Source: Parvibaculum sp. (GTDB lineage Bacteria > Pseudomonadota > Alphaproteobacteria > Parvibaculales > Parvibaculaceae). From it: a stretch of DNA of 33,327 bases. The DNA lies in the NCBI GenBank assembly GCA_030682415.1, contig JAUXOE010000058.1, positions 1-33,327 on the forward strand, given 5' to 3'. The notes under the pieces were generated by a model. The model was given only the letters and a program-made list of their open reading frames with translations, was not told the DNA's origin and made no database searches. Within the stretch, counting starts at the first letter, position 1; every line of letters begins with the position of its first letter. Shown in pieces: positions 16,716 to 25,340 of the stretch. A program made the position numbers and the translations under genes.

Positions 16716-17083
16716 CGCGGGCTCCGGCTTTTCCGGGGAACGGGTTTTGCCGCTCTGGCCGCCAGCGCGGCGTCGAGTGCCTTGCGCGCCCAGAGGATCA
16801 ATTCATCGGGTTCATCATAGAGCCGTTCGGGCAGTTCGTAATACGACATGGCGACCGTCTTGCCCGAGGGCGGCTCGTAGACGAAGGGGCCGCTGTCTTC
16901 CGCTTCGTAGTCGGCACGGTTGCGTTCGTCGACCTTGAAGAAAAGCGTCTCGCCGGCAATGAGGCCGAACATCAAATTATCCAGATAGATGCCGGCGCCG
17001 CCGAACATGTTGCGAATGCGGATCGGGCCCAGATGCTCAAGTTGCTCGGCCACGAATTCCTTATATTCGTCGCTGACAGCCAT
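16688..17083 (-). CDS. TfoX/Sxy N-terminal-domain protein
   Basis: A 131-residue protein with the TfoX N-terminal fold: RIRNMFGGAGIYLDNLMFGLI near 22-42, then FFKVDERNRADYEAEDSGPF and MSYYELPERLYDEPDEL. The C-terminal competence domain of TfoX/Sxy is missing; the protein ends in about 25 Lys/Arg/Ala/Pro-rich residues. The function of such single-domain proteins is not established and a role in competence should not be assumed. It starts 6 nt after sufA and is the last recognisable gene of the suf operon. Its final codons overlap a plus-strand terminator, which may explain the basic composition of the tail. Confidence 0.85.
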   Translation of the reverse strand: MAVSDEYKEFVAEQLEHLGPIRIRNMFGGAGIYLDNLMFGLIAGETLFFKVDERNRADYEAEDSGPFVYEPPSGKTVAMSYYELPERLYDEPDELILWARKALDAALAARAAKPVPRKSRSPRKKAARPGK

Positions 17084-17089
17084 GACGAC

Positions 17090-17461
17090 TCAGGCAGTCG
17101 CCGGGACAATGGTCACGCTTTCGCCGCAACCGCAGGCGTCGGTCTGGTTTGGATTGTTGAAGCGAAAGCCTGAGGCAAACTTGTCTTCCTCGTAGTCCAT
17201 CTCGGTGCCGAGCAGGAACAGGATCGCCTTGGGATCGATCAGAATCCTGACTTCCCGATCCTCGACCACTTCGTCGAGCGGCTTGGCGGCTTCGGCATAT
17301 TCCATCGTGTATTCCATACCGGCACAACCGCCGTTCTTCACGCCGATACGCACCCCGACATATTTTCCGTCGGACGCTGCCATGATTTCCTTCATGCGCG
17401 CGGCGGCGGCTTCCGTCAGTGTGATCGCTTTGGGCATCTGTCGCGCCATTTTCGGCTCCAT
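17090..17461 (-). CDS. sufA: A-type iron-sulfur carrier (SufA/IscA family)
   Basis: A 123-residue A-type carrier that accepts Fe-S clusters from the SufBCD scaffold and hands them to apoproteins. The three conserved cysteines are Cys46 in GGCAGM and Cys110 and Cys112 in DACGCGES. Length and context in the suf operon support SufA, although IscA and ErpA are close relatives and the symbol is assigned by context. The ATG at 17461 overlaps the TGA of the upstream sufT by one base (TGATG), implying coupled translation. A second in-frame ATG at 17449 is an alternative start, as the fold begins at about residue 12 (AITLTEAAA). Confidence 0.9.
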   Translation of the reverse strand: MEPKMARQMPKAITLTEAAAARMKEIMAASDGKYVGVRIGVKNGGCAGMEYTMEYAEAAKPLDEVVEDREVRILIDPKAILFLLGTEMDYEEDKFASGFRFNNPNQTDACGCGESVTIVPATA

Positions 17462-17859
17462 CAGAACATATTCAATGCGACACGCGCTTCTTCGGACATC
17501 CGGCTCGGGTCCCAGGGCGGGTCGAAGGTCATGTTGACGCGGACATCGGCTATTCCCTCGACGGTACGCACCGCATCCTCGACCATGATCGGCATGGTGC
17601 CCGCGACGGGACAGCCCGGCGCCGTCAATGTCATATCGATGACGACATCGCGATCATCCGAAATATCGACCTTGTAGATCAGCCCGAGTTCGTAGACATC
17701 GACCGGAATCTCCGGATCATAGACCGTCTTGAGCGCGGCAATGATGTCGTCCGTTATCTGGTCGATCTCATCCTGCGGAATCGCCGAGGCGCGCGGCGTC
17801 TCGTCGACGCTGGCCGGCACCGTTTCCGCATTTTCCATCATGTTCGCGTCTTCGGCCAT
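17461..17859 (-). CDS. sufT: SUF-associated protein SufT (DUF59/MIP18 family)
   Basis: A 132-residue protein with a DUF59 domain, the bacterial relative of MIP18, which helps in iron-sulfur protein maturation. The characteristic segment DPEIPVDVYELGLIY is at 48-62, and TAPGCP with the conserved Cys83 follows. The first 30 residues are acidic and probably flexible. ATG 17859 was chosen over a TTG at 17874 because an AGGCGG stands before it. The start is 7 nt past the stop of sufS, and the stop overlaps the sufA start. The position between sufS and sufA is the usual one in suf operons that carry it. Confidence 0.9.
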   Translation of the reverse strand: MAEDANMMENAETVPASVDETPRASAIPQDEIDQITDDIIAALKTVYDPEIPVDVYELGLIYKVDISDDRDVVIDMTLTAPGCPVAGTMPIMVEDAVRTVEGIADVRVNMTFDPPWDPSRMSEEARVALNMF

Positions 17860-17866
17860 GATCCGC

Positions 17867-19111
17867 CTATCCAAAGAACTTCTTGCTGTCGATCAATGCA
17901 TCGACCAGCCGGTCGACTTCATCAAATGTATTGTACATCGCGAAGGAGGCCCGTGTCGTCGCGCCGACACCGAAACGCTCCATCGCCGGCTGGGCGCAAT
18001 GATGGCCCGCGCGAACCGCGACGCCGGCTCTGTCGATGACAGTGGCAATGTCATGCGGATGGGCGTTGTCCATCACAAAGGAAACGATGCTGCCCTTCGT
18101 CTTCGTCGTACCGACGATGCGCAGGCTGTTGATTTCCGAGAGGCGACGAGTCGCATAATCTCTCAAGCCTGCTTCATGGGCGGCAATCCGCTCACGGCCG
18201 ATGCTTTCGATATAGGAAAGCGCCGCGCCAAGTCCAATAGCCTGAACGATAGGCGGCGTGCCGGCTTCGAAGCGGTGCGGCGGCGCCGCATAGGTGACGT
18301 CGTCCATGCCGACCTCGCGGATCATTTCGCCACCGCCGCGATAGGGCCGCATTGCCTTCAGATGTGCCGATTTTCCGTAAAGCAGGCCAATGCCGGTCGG
18401 TCCATAGAGCTTGTGGCCCGTGCCGACAAGGAAATCGCAATCGAGATCGCGTACGTCGGTCGGCAGGTGAACGATGCCTTGGCAGCCGTCCACCAGTACC
18501 GGCACGCCACGCTCATGCGCCATGCGGATCATCGTCTTCATCGGCGTGATCGTGCCGAGCGCATTCGACATCTGCGTCACAGCGACGAATTTGGTTCGCG
18601 GCGTGAAAAGATTGTCATAAGCATCGAGATCGAGATCGCCCTCATCGGTCGCTGGTATCCATTTCAACACGGCGCCGTGCCGTTCGCGTAGAAAATGCCA
18701 GGGCACGATGTTCGAATGATGCTCAAGCACCGAAAGAATAATCTCGTCGCCCGGCTCGATGCGCGGCGCCAGATATGACGACGCAACCAGATTGATCGCG
18801 TCGGTACCACCCGATGTGAAGATAACCTCATCGATCGAAGCCGCATTCAGAAATGCCCGCGCCGTTTCGCGCGCTTCCTCGAACTTCTCGGTCGCGGCAT
18901 TGGCGAGGTAGTGCATGCCGCGATGGACATTCGAATATTCATTGGCATAGGCATGCGCCACGGCATCGATCACCGATTTCGGCTTTTGCGCCGATGCGGC
19001 GTTGTCGAGATAGACCAACGGCTTGCCATAGACCTCGCGCGACAGGATCGGGAAATCGGCACGGATGCGGGCGACATCATAAGTTTCGGATTTCAGAACC
19101 GGACTGTTCAT
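17867..19111 (-). CDS. sufS: cysteine desulfurase SufS (group II)
   Basis: A 414-residue PLP enzyme that takes sulfur from cysteine and delivers it to the SufBCD scaffold. The PLP Lys is 234 in GTGHKLYGPTG, and the persulfide-forming Cys is 372 in RAGHHCAQPAM. The short active-site loop and RAGHHC motif mark the SufS/CsdA group II, in contrast to the group I enzyme at the head of this operon. Group II enzymes usually need SufE or SufU; neither gene is present in the window. ATG 19111 overlaps the sufD stop in an ATGA arrangement; upstream in-frame residues to 19168 lie inside sufD and are not homologous. Confidence 0.96.
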   Translation of the reverse strand: MNSPVLKSETYDVARIRADFPILSREVYGKPLVYLDNAASAQKPKSVIDAVAHAYANEYSNVHRGMHYLANAATEKFEEARETARAFLNAASIDEVIFTSGGTDAINLVASSYLAPRIEPGDEIILSVLEHHSNIVPWHFLRERHGAVLKWIPATDEGDLDLDAYDNLFTPRTKFVAVTQMSNALGTITPMKTMIRMAHERGVPVLVDGCQGIVHLPTDVRDLDCDFLVGTGHKLYGPTGIGLLYGKSAHLKAMRPYRGGGEMIREVGMDDVTYAAPPHRFEAGTPPIVQAIGLGAALSYIESIGRERIAAHEAGLRDYATRRLSEINSLRIVGTTKTKGSIVSFVMDNAHPHDIATVIDRAGVAVRAGHHCAQPAMERFGVGATTRASFAMYNTFDEVDRLVDALIDSKKFFG

Positions 19112-20424
19112 GCCCTGCCCTCCCCGTCGGCGAACCAGCCGGCGACGAGCAGCCTCAACGCTTCGCAAGCGGTCTCATGTGGCACGAGGTCCAGCGCTTC
19201 GTCGAGAAAAGCCGACACAAGGAGCTGACGCGCCTCGACCTCCGGAATACCGCGCGAGCGCAGGAAGAAGATCGCGTCACGCGACAATTCGCCGATCGTC
19301 GAACCATGCGCGCATTGCACATCGTCGGCATAGATTTCAAGTTCGGGCTTGGCGTTCATCGCCGCATCGCGCGACAGCAGCAGCGCATGCGTCATCTGGC
19401 GGCCGTCGGTCTTCTGGGCGTGAGGTCTCACGATAACCTTGCCCTGGAAAACGCCCACGGAAGCGCCGTCCAGCACGCCCTTGAAGAGCGAATGACTGGT
19501 GCAGCCCGGCACGGCGTGGTCAATGACGCAGAACTGGTCGGCATGCTGCTCCGCCTTCAGCGCATAGGCACCGTTGACATGCGCCTCGGCACCCTCGCCG
19601 GCGAAGAGGATGAAATTCTGCGTGCGCGAGACGCCGCAGCCGAGCGTCAGCGCGAAACTCGACAGGCGGGATTTTGCGGCGAGGCGGGCGCGCAAGGTCG
19701 CCAGATGAACGGCGCCCGCCCCTTCGTGCTGAAGTTTCACATGAGAAAGGCGCGCCTCGTCACCCAGCGCTATATCGGTGACGATGTCGGCGAAGGTGGT
19801 GGCCACGCCGATATGACTCTCGAAAATCGTTGCCTCCGCGCCCTCTTCCAGCAGGATCAGGTTGCGGGTGTGTGACGCGCCGCCATCGGCGGCAAGGAAA
19901 AGCAGGTGCAGCGGCTTGTCGAGGCAGACGCCTTTGCGAATACGCAGAGCCGCGCCGTCGCGCATCAACGCCGTGTTGAGATCAACGACATTCTCGGACT
20001 GGCGCGCATCGTCGAAACGGCGTTCGACAAGCTCCTTCACCCATTGCTCGTGCAACACATCGGTCAGCGAATGCAATTCGACGCCCTTCGGCAGGCGGAC
20101 CGCCTTCGAAAGGTCAGACCGGTGCCGGCCGTTGACAAAAACGACGACATGGCGGTCGATCGCGGCGAAGGCAGATGCCGCGGCCATGTCGGGCAGGACG
20201 ACCGCGCCTTCATGCGCCGGCGCCGGCACAAAGGCGGCCTTTTCCAACGCCTGCTTCAGATCGGTATATTTCCATTCTTCGAGGCGGCGATGCGGCAGGC
20301 CGGCTTCGACGAAGGATTTCAGCGCCGCGTCGCGGCGGCGCGCCAGCCAGCCGTCGGCGCCAGGCAGCACTGCGCGCTCCCGGTCATATGTTTCTGCGAA
20401 AATCTGTACAGCCTTGTCGTTCAT
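19108..20424 (-). CDS. sufD: Fe-S cluster assembly scaffold protein SufD
   Basis: A 438-residue beta-helix scaffold subunit of the SufB-SufC2-SufD complex. RRLEEWKYTDLK near residues 49-60 is the typical N-terminal segment, and the C-terminal part has KPELEIYADDVQCAHGSTIG and SRGIPEVEARQLL, which carry the conserved Cys/His region at the SufB interface. It lacks the extended N-terminus of SufB. ATG 20424 is preceded by GAGGAAAGA and lies 7 nt after the sufC stop; the longer frame upstream overlaps sufC and is spurious. It acts in the cytosol together with its neighbours. Confidence 0.95.
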   Translation of the reverse strand: MNDKAVQIFAETYDRERAVLPGADGWLARRRDAALKSFVEAGLPHRRLEEWKYTDLKQALEKAAFVPAPAHEGAVVLPDMAAASAFAAIDRHVVVFVNGRHRSDLSKAVRLPKGVELHSLTDVLHEQWVKELVERRFDDARQSENVVDLNTALMRDGAALRIRKGVCLDKPLHLLFLAADGGASHTRNLILLEEGAEATIFESHIGVATTFADIVTDIALGDEARLSHVKLQHEGAGAVHLATLRARLAAKSRLSSFALTLGCGVSRTQNFILFAGEGAEAHVNGAYALKAEQHADQFCVIDHAVPGCTSHSLFKGVLDGASVGVFQGKVIVRPHAQKTDGRQMTHALLLSRDAAMNAKPELEIYADDVQCAHGSTIGELSRDAIFFLRSRGIPEVEARQLLVSAFLDEALDLVPHETACEALRLLVAGWFADGEGRA

Positions 20425-20431
20425 TCTTTCC

Positions 20432-21187
20432 TCATGCCGCATCGGCGTCATAAGCGGCATAGCCCGTTTTCTCGAGTTCGTGCGCCAATTCCTTGCCACC
20501 TGTCTTGACGATGCGGCCGCCGGAAAGCACATGCACAGCGTCGGGCACGATGTAGTCGAGAAGGCGCTGGTAATGCGTGATGACCAGCATCGCGCGCTCC
20601 GGATTGCGCAGTGCATTGACGCCTGCCGCAACCGTTTTCAACGCATCAATGTCGAGGCCGGAATCCGTTTCATCGAGAACGGCCAGCGCCGGTTCCAGCA
20701 GCGCCATTTGCAGGATTTCGGCGCGCTTCTTCTCGCCGCCCGAAAACCCGACATTCAAGGCGCGCTTCAACATCTCGTCCGGCACATTGAGCGGCTTTGC
20801 CTTTTCCCGCACCAGCTTCAGAAAACGCACCGCGTCGAGTTCGGCTTCACCGCGCGCCTTGCGCTGCGCGTTCAGTGCCGTTTTCAGGAAGGTCATGGTC
20901 GTGACGCCGGGAATCTCGATCGGATACTGGAAGGCGAGAAAGATGCCCGCCGCCGCTCGTTCGTCGACATTCAGTTCCGCCAGGTCGCGACCCCTGAAGC
21001 GGATCGAGCCCTCGGTCACTTCATAGCCTTCACGACCGGACAGAACATAGGAAAGCGTCGACTTACCGGAACCGTTCGGACCCATGATGGCATGGACTTC
21101 GCCTGCGCGGATATCCAGATCGATCCCTTTCAGAATTTCCTTGCCGTCCACCGACACATGCAGGTTCTTGATCTCAAGCATATCCAT
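20432..21187 (-). CDS. sufC: Fe-S cluster assembly ATPase SufC
   Basis: A 251-residue ABC-type ATPase without membrane partner, the motor of the SufBCD scaffold. Walker A is GPNGSGKST (36-44), the Q-loop FQYPIEIPGV near 86-95, the signature FSGGEKKR (148-155), and Walker B LAVLDETDSGLD (168-179). The GEKKR signature and DETDSGLD are diagnostic of SufC. It starts 17 nt after sufB and stops 7 nt before sufD. ATG 21187 was preferred to ATG 21181, which would delete only two residues. Confidence 0.97.
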   Translation of the reverse strand: MDMLEIKNLHVSVDGKEILKGIDLDIRAGEVHAIMGPNGSGKSTLSYVLSGREGYEVTEGSIRFRGRDLAELNVDERAAAGIFLAFQYPIEIPGVTTMTFLKTALNAQRKARGEAELDAVRFLKLVREKAKPLNVPDEMLKRALNVGFSGGEKKRAEILQMALLEPALAVLDETDSGLDIDALKTVAAGVNALRNPERAMLVITHYQRLLDYIVPDAVHVLSGGRIVKTGGKELAHELEKTGYAAYDADAA

Positions 21188-21204
21188 TCTTTCACATTCC
21201 AGCG

Positions 21205-22653
21205 TCAGCCGACGCTGCCTTCGAGGCTGATGCCGACGAGCTTCTGGGCCTCGACGGCGAATTCCATCGGCAATTGCTGCAGCACGTCGCGGCAGAAGCC
21301 GTTGACGATCAGCGCGACCGCCTCTTCCTCGCCGATGCCACGCTGCCGGCAATAGAACATCTGGTCGTCGCTAATTTTCGACGTCGTCGCCTCATGTTCC
21401 AACACGGCGCTCGGGTTCTTCGTTTCGATATAGGGCACCGTATGCGCCGAACAACGATCGCCAATCAGCAAGCTGTCGCATTGCGTAAAATTTCGAACGT
21501 TCTCCGCCTTGCGGTGCACGCTGACGAGACCGCGATAGGTGTTGGACGAACGGCCGGCCGAAATGCCCTTTGAGACGATTCGGCTCGACGTGTTGCGCCC
21601 GAGATGGATCATCTTGGTGCCGCTGTCGACCTGCTGGCGTCCGTTCGAAATCGCGATCGAGTAAAACTCGCCGCGCGAATTGTCGCCGCGCAGAATGCAG
21701 CTGGGGTACTTCCAGGTGATGGCCGATCCCGTTTCGACCTGGGTCCATGAGATTTTCGAGTTCGCGCCGCGGCAATCGCCGCGCTTGGTGACGAAATTGT
21801 AGATGCCGCCCTTGCCGTCTTCATCGCCCGGGTACCAGTTCTGGACGGTCGAATATTTGATCTCGGCATCGTCCAGCGTAACCAACTCGACAACCGCCGC
21901 ATGAAGCTGGTTCTCATCGCGCTGCGGCGCCGTGCAGCCTTCGAGATAGCTCACATAAGAGCCCTTCTCGGCGATGATAAGCGTACGCTCAAATTGACCC
22001 GTCTGCTTCTCGTTGATGCGGAAATAGGTCGACAGCTCCATCGGGCAGCGAACGCCTTCAGGAATGTAGACGAAGGATCCTTCCGAAAAGACCGCCGAGT
22101 TCAGCGTCGCGTAGAAATTGTCGGAAGTCGGCACGACGGAACCGAGATATTTCTGTACCAACTCCGGATGGTCGCGCACAGCCTCGGACATCGGACAAAA
22201 GATGACGCCGACCTCGCGGAGTTTCTCCTTGAACGTCGTCACCACCGACACGCTGTCGAACACCGCATCGACTGCGACCCCGGCCAGCATTTTCTGTTCG
22301 GTCAGCGGAATGCCGAGCTTCTTGTAGGTTTCAAGAAGTTTCGGATCGACTTCGTCGAGACTGTTCAGCTTCACCGACTGCTTGGGGGCCGCGTAGTAAT
22401 AGGCATCCTGGAAGTCGATCGGTGGATAACTGACCTTCGCCCATTTCGGCTCTTCCATCGTCAGCCAGCGGCGAAAGGCGGCGAGCCGCCACTCGAGCAG
22501 CCAGCCGGGCTCACTCTTCTTCGCCGAAATAAAACGCACCGTCTCTTCCGTCAGCCCCAGCGGGGCCTTGTCGGATTCGATGTCGGTGGTGAAGCCGTAT
22601 TTGTATTTCTCGACTTCACCAACCGTTTTGACGGTCTCTCTCACGGCAGCCAT
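21205..22653 (-). CDS. sufB: Fe-S cluster assembly scaffold protein SufB
   Basis: A 482-residue core scaffold on which the nascent cluster is built. Typical segments are [19 protein letters not shown] near 16-34, the [10 protein letters not shown] segment, YYYAAPK, and [19 protein letters not shown]. The C-terminal [20 protein letters not shown] carries the conserved cysteine that receives sulfur. ATG 22653 is placed one base after the stop of the upstream desulfurase, with GGAG about 8 nt before it. Longer in-frame starts would lie inside the desulfurase gene. SufB, SufC and SufD act as one complex. Confidence 0.97.
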   Translation of the reverse strand: MAAVRETVKTVGEVEKYKYGFTTDIESDKAPLGLTEETVRFISAKKSEPGWLLEWRLAAFRRWLTMEEPKWAKVSYPPIDFQDAYYYAAPKQSVKLNSLDEVDPKLLETYKKLGIPLTEQKMLAGVAVDAVFDSVSVVTTFKEKLREVGVIFCPMSEAVRDHPELVQKYLGSVVPTSDNFYATLNSAVFSEGSFVYIPEGVRCPMELSTYFRINEKQTGQFERTLIIAEKGSYVSYLEGCTAPQRDENQLHAAVVELVTLDDAEIKYSTVQNWYPGDEDGKGGIYNFVTKRGDCRGANSKISWTQVETGSAITWKYPSCILRGDNSRGEFYSIAISNGRQQVDSGTKMIHLGRNTSSRIVSKGISAGRSSNTYRGLVSVHRKAENVRNFTQCDSLLIGDRCSAHTVPYIETKNPSAVLEHEATTSKISDDQMFYCRQRGIGEEEAVALIVNGFCRDVLQQLPMEFAVEAQKLVGISLEGSVG

Positions 22654-22654
22654 T

Positions 22655-23848
22655 TCAACTCTCCACAACCGCAAGCCGAGGCGACGGCGCCCTGCTCGCG
22701 TAAACAACGGTATCCGCCTTCGAGCGGTTGCGGTCATAGGCACGCAACCAGCTCTCGACAAAGCGGTCGACATCGCGGGCAACGCTCGACCAGCCGAGGC
22801 TGACGCGAACGGCACCCTTCGCTAACGCCGGATCAATACCCATTGCGTCCAGCACGCGGGGACGGCCGACCTTGCCCGACGAACAGGCAGCGCCAGCACT
22901 GACCGCCACGCCGTCGAGATCGAGGGTCATCAGCAGCGTCTCGGAGTCGAGGCCCGGCGCCGCGACATAGCTCGTGTTGGGCAGGCGCCGTGCACCCCGC
23001 CCAAAAAACACGACATCGGGCACGGCGGCAGCGATGCGTGCTTCCAGCTCGTCGCGCAATTCCGCCAGCGCGGCAAATTCTCCGAGCGCATCGTGCGCCG
23101 CGCGCGCGGCCGCGCCGAAACCGGCAATGCCCGAAACATTCTCGCTGCCGGCGCGACGGCGCATCTCCTGGCCACCGCCGACGGCGTCGGTTGCGAACGA
23201 CAAGCCGTCACGAATGACGAGTGCGCCGACACCCAGCGGGGCACCGAGCTTGTGACCGCCCAGCATCATCATGTCGGCGTCCAGCGCGGCGAAATCGAGC
23301 GGAACTTTGCCCGCGGCCTGAACCGCGTCGCAAAGCAACAACCCTCCGGCCTCGTGTGCCAGCACCGCGGCCTTGGCGACCGGCTGAAGAACACCGGTTT
23401 CGTTGTTGGCATACATCAGTGCGACCAGGGCCCGCTTGTCCGAGGCCGCCAGGCACGCTGCCAAGGCGGCCAAATCGAGCCGGCCCTCGCCGTCCACAGG
23501 CGCTATTTCGATGGCAAGGCCCGAGGCCTCAGCCGCGGCGCGTACCGCGTCATGCTCGACGGCGGAAACAATCAGGCGCCCAACGCCCTGCGCCGCCTTG
23601 GCGGCATGGAACGCGAGACGCGCGGCCTCAGTGCCGCCGCTGGCGAAAATCACCTCTGCGGGCTTGGCGCCAGCCAGTACCGCGACCTCGCGCCGGGCCG
23701 CCTCGATGAGCGCGCGCGCCGCCCTGCCCTCGGTATGAACCGAGGACGGGTTGCCCGTCACCTCCAATGCGCGCAAGACCGCCGCGCGCGCCTCGGGGCG
23801 CAGCGGCGTGGTCGCATTGTGATCAAGATAGGCACGCTTCATCGTCAT
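22655..23848 (-). CDS. cysteine desulfurase, NifS/IscS-like (group I)
   Basis: A 397-residue group I cysteine desulfurase. [13 protein letters not shown] opens the fold, [11 protein letters not shown] follows, the PLP Lys is 200 in [10 protein letters not shown], and the active Cys is 322 in [11 protein letters not shown] on the long mobile loop. It differs clearly from SufS further down the operon, so the operon has two desulfurases of different groups. It may supply the same scaffold, tRNA thiolation or other acceptors. It is the second gene, 37 nt after the regulator. ATG 23848 and ATG 23842 are both possible; the Shine-Dalgarno is weak. The iscS symbol is not given, because the context is suf rather than isc. 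Confidence 0.92.
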   Translation of the reverse strand: MTMKRAYLDHNATTPLRPEARAAVLRALEVTGNPSSVHTEGRAARALIEAARREVAVLAGAKPAEVIFASGGTEAARLAFHAAKAAQGVGRLIVSAVEHDAVRAAAEASGLAIEIAPVDGEGRLDLAALAACLAASDKRALVALMYANNETGVLQPVAKAAVLAHEAGGLLLCDAVQAAGKVPLDFAALDADMMMLGGHKLGAPLGVGALVIRDGLSFATDAVGGGQEMRRRAGSENVSGIAGFGAAARAAHDALGEFAALAELRDELEARIAAAVPDVVFFGRGARRLPNTSYVAAPGLDSETLLMTLDLDGVAVSAGAACSSGKVGRPRVLDAMGIDPALAKGAVRVSLGWSSVARDVDRFVESWLRAYDRNRSKADTVVYASRAPSPRLAVVES

Positions 23849-23885
23849 CGCGCAGCGAAACTCCCGTTCATTGACAAACTTGCGG

Positions 23886-24365
23886 TCAGTCGGCAGCGTT
23901 GGCGATGCCAGCCGATTTGCGGCGTGTGTCCGAGCCGACAACCTGCTGCTCCGCGACCCGCCCATCGATCACATCGCCCAGAGAAACCGAGTTCAGATAA
24001 AGCTGAATCTGGTGGCTGAGCCCCTCCCACAAATCATGGGTGATGCAGCGTCCTGACGATGGCAGGCAGCCCCGGGGGGAGCCCAACTCGCAACGGGTTG
24101 CCTTGATCGGTTCGTCGACTGCGAGGATTACGTCCGCAATCCGGATGTTGTCGGCGGCGCGCGACAGCAGATAGCCACCACCCGGTCCACGAACGCTTTT
24201 CACCAAGTCACCTCGACGCAGCTTGGCGAAAAGTTGTTCCAGGTAGGACAACGAGATTTCCTGGCGGTCGGCGATTTCAGCCAACGCCACGGGACTGCCA
24301 TCCGAATGCCGGGCCAGGTCGGCCATGGCCATCACAGCATAACGCCCCTTGGTAGTGAGCTTCAC
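23886..24365 (-). CDS. Rrf2-family transcriptional regulator, IscR-like
   Basis: A 159-residue winged-helix regulator. It begins MKLTTKGRYAVMAM, the recognition region ISLSYLEQLFAKLRR is near 37-51, and VRGPGGGYLLSR forms the wing. Cys92, Cys100 and Cys107 with His110 match the cluster-ligand arrangement of IscR (Cys-Cys-Cys-His), though with slightly longer spacings than in E. coli, so it probably binds an Fe-S cluster and adjusts suf expression to cluster demand. The start is GTG 24365, preceded by AGGGAG at a good distance; a TTG at 24371 abuts that Shine-Dalgarno and is unlikely. It is the first gene of the suf operon. Confidence 0.92.
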   Translation of the reverse strand: MKLTTKGRYAVMAMADLARHSDGSPVALAEIADRQEISLSYLEQLFAKLRRGDLVKSVRGPGGGYLLSRAADNIRIADVILAVDEPIKATRCELGSPRGCLPSSGRCITHDLWEGLSHQIQLYLNSVSLGDVIDGRVAEQQVVGSDTRRKSAGIANAAD

Positions 24366-24545
24366 GGCCAACTCCCTCGTTTGGCAGGCAAAGACCGGTC
24401 AAAAGCTTGCACAACCGGCCATTGCCTGTGTTAAGAACATGCGCCCCGATGGACCGGAAAACGGGCCTGCGACCGCTATAGGTGCAGGCGGCAGATCCGG
24501 ATCGGCGAGGCTGGCAGCGCAAGGCTCAATGATTTCCGAGCGCCG

Positions 24546-24556
24546 TAGTCAACTAT
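24546..24556 (-). promoter_or_regulatory. IscR type-1-like half-site with overlapping -35-like TTGACT
   Basis: The minus strand reads ATAGTTGACTA, which fits the left half of the published IscR type-1 consensus (ATASYYGACTR) at all 11 positions. It contains TTGACT, a possible -35. The other half-site does not follow, and no good -10 is seen at 16-18 nt. It lies 181 nt upstream of the regulator start, in the right direction to autoregulate the suf operon. Confidence 0.4.
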
Positions 24557-24605
24557 TTAGCATCTCGCGACGGGATTTCCAGAGGAATTGCTGAAAGAAA
24601 GCAAA

Positions 24606-24634
24606 AATATCTCCATACTAATTAGTGGGATATT
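24606..24634. promoter_or_regulatory. palindromic operator candidate between the suf regulator and the hydrolase
   Basis: ACTAATTAGT (24617-24626) is a perfect 10-bp palindrome flanked by AATATC and GATATT (24606-24611, 24629-24634). AATTAGTGGGATAT (24620-24633) matches the right half of the IscR type-1 consensus at 12 of 14 positions. It is 47 nt upstream of the alpha/beta-hydrolase and about 250 nt upstream of the regulator, in the most A/T-rich part of the gap. The rest of this 315-nt gap shows nothing coding. Confidence 0.45.
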
Positions 24635-24680
24635 ATGCGTCAGCACCTCACCGGCCGCATAGCCCGAGACAGACCCAGAC

Positions 24681-25337
24681 ATGCCTGAAGTGATTTTCAA
24701 CGGCCCGGCCGGCCGGATCGAGGGCCGGTACCACCACAGCAAGAAGTCGAATTCGCCGGTCGCACTGGTGCTGCATCCCCATCCGCAATTTGGCGGAACC
24801 ATGAACAACCCCGTCACCTATGCCCTCTACCAGGCATTCGTAAACCGGGGCTTCTCGGTGTTGCGGTTCAATTTCCGTGGCGTCGGGCGCAGTCAGGGGG
24901 CTTTCGATTCCGGCATTGGCGAGCTTTCGGACGCCGCCTCGGCACTTGACTGGCTGCAATCTCAAAATCCGGATGCGGCGCAATGCTGGATCGGCGGTTT
25001 TTCATTCGGCGCCTGGATCGCAATGCAGGTCCTGATGCGGCGCCCGGAAATCGAGGGTTTCATCTCGGTCGCCCCGCTGGCCAATATGTATGACTTTTCC
25101 TTCCTGGCGCCCTGCCCCTCGTCCGGCATCATCATCAACGGCAGCACCGATCAGGTGGCGCCGCCCGCGGATGTGCTGAAACTCGTCGAACGACTGAAGA
25201 CGCAAAAGGGCATCACGATCGAACACGCGTCCGTGGAAGGCGCCAATCACTTCTTTGAATCGCATCTCGAGCCGCTGGCGAACACCATTGGCGCCTATCT
25301 CGACAAGCGGCTCGCAGTGGCGCCGGAGAAAGCCTGA
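24681..25337 (+). CDS. alpha/beta-hydrolase (conserved, dienelactone hydrolase-like)
   Basis: A 218-residue alpha/beta-hydrolase with no signal peptide. HPHPQFGGTMNN near 32-43 and FNFRGVGRSQG near 64-73 are characteristic of a conserved proteobacterial family whose substrate is unknown. The nucleophile elbow GGFSFGA places Ser at 108, with Asp157 in INGSTDQVAPP and His190 in GANHFF completing the triad. It is divergent from the suf operon, downstream of the palindromic operator candidate, and its stop is 3 nt from the stop of anmK, with no room for a terminator. The Shine-Dalgarno is weak. Esterase or peptidase activity is likely but unspecified. Confidence 0.85.
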   Translation: MPEVIFNGPAGRIEGRYHHSKKSNSPVALVLHPHPQFGGTMNNPVTYALYQAFVNRGFSVLRFNFRGVGRSQGAFDSGIGELSDAASALDWLQSQNPDAAQCWIGGFSFGAWIAMQVLMRRPEIEGFISVAPLANMYDFSFLAPCPSSGIIINGSTDQVAPPADVLKLVERLKTQKGITIEHASVEGANHFFESHLEPLANTIGAYLDKRLAVAPEKA

Positions 25338-25340
25338 TCT

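Noticed and set aside
24524-24529. -10 element for the suf promoter downstream of TTGACT
   Set aside because: TTGAGC at the right spacing matches a -10 poorly; the true start must be mapped.
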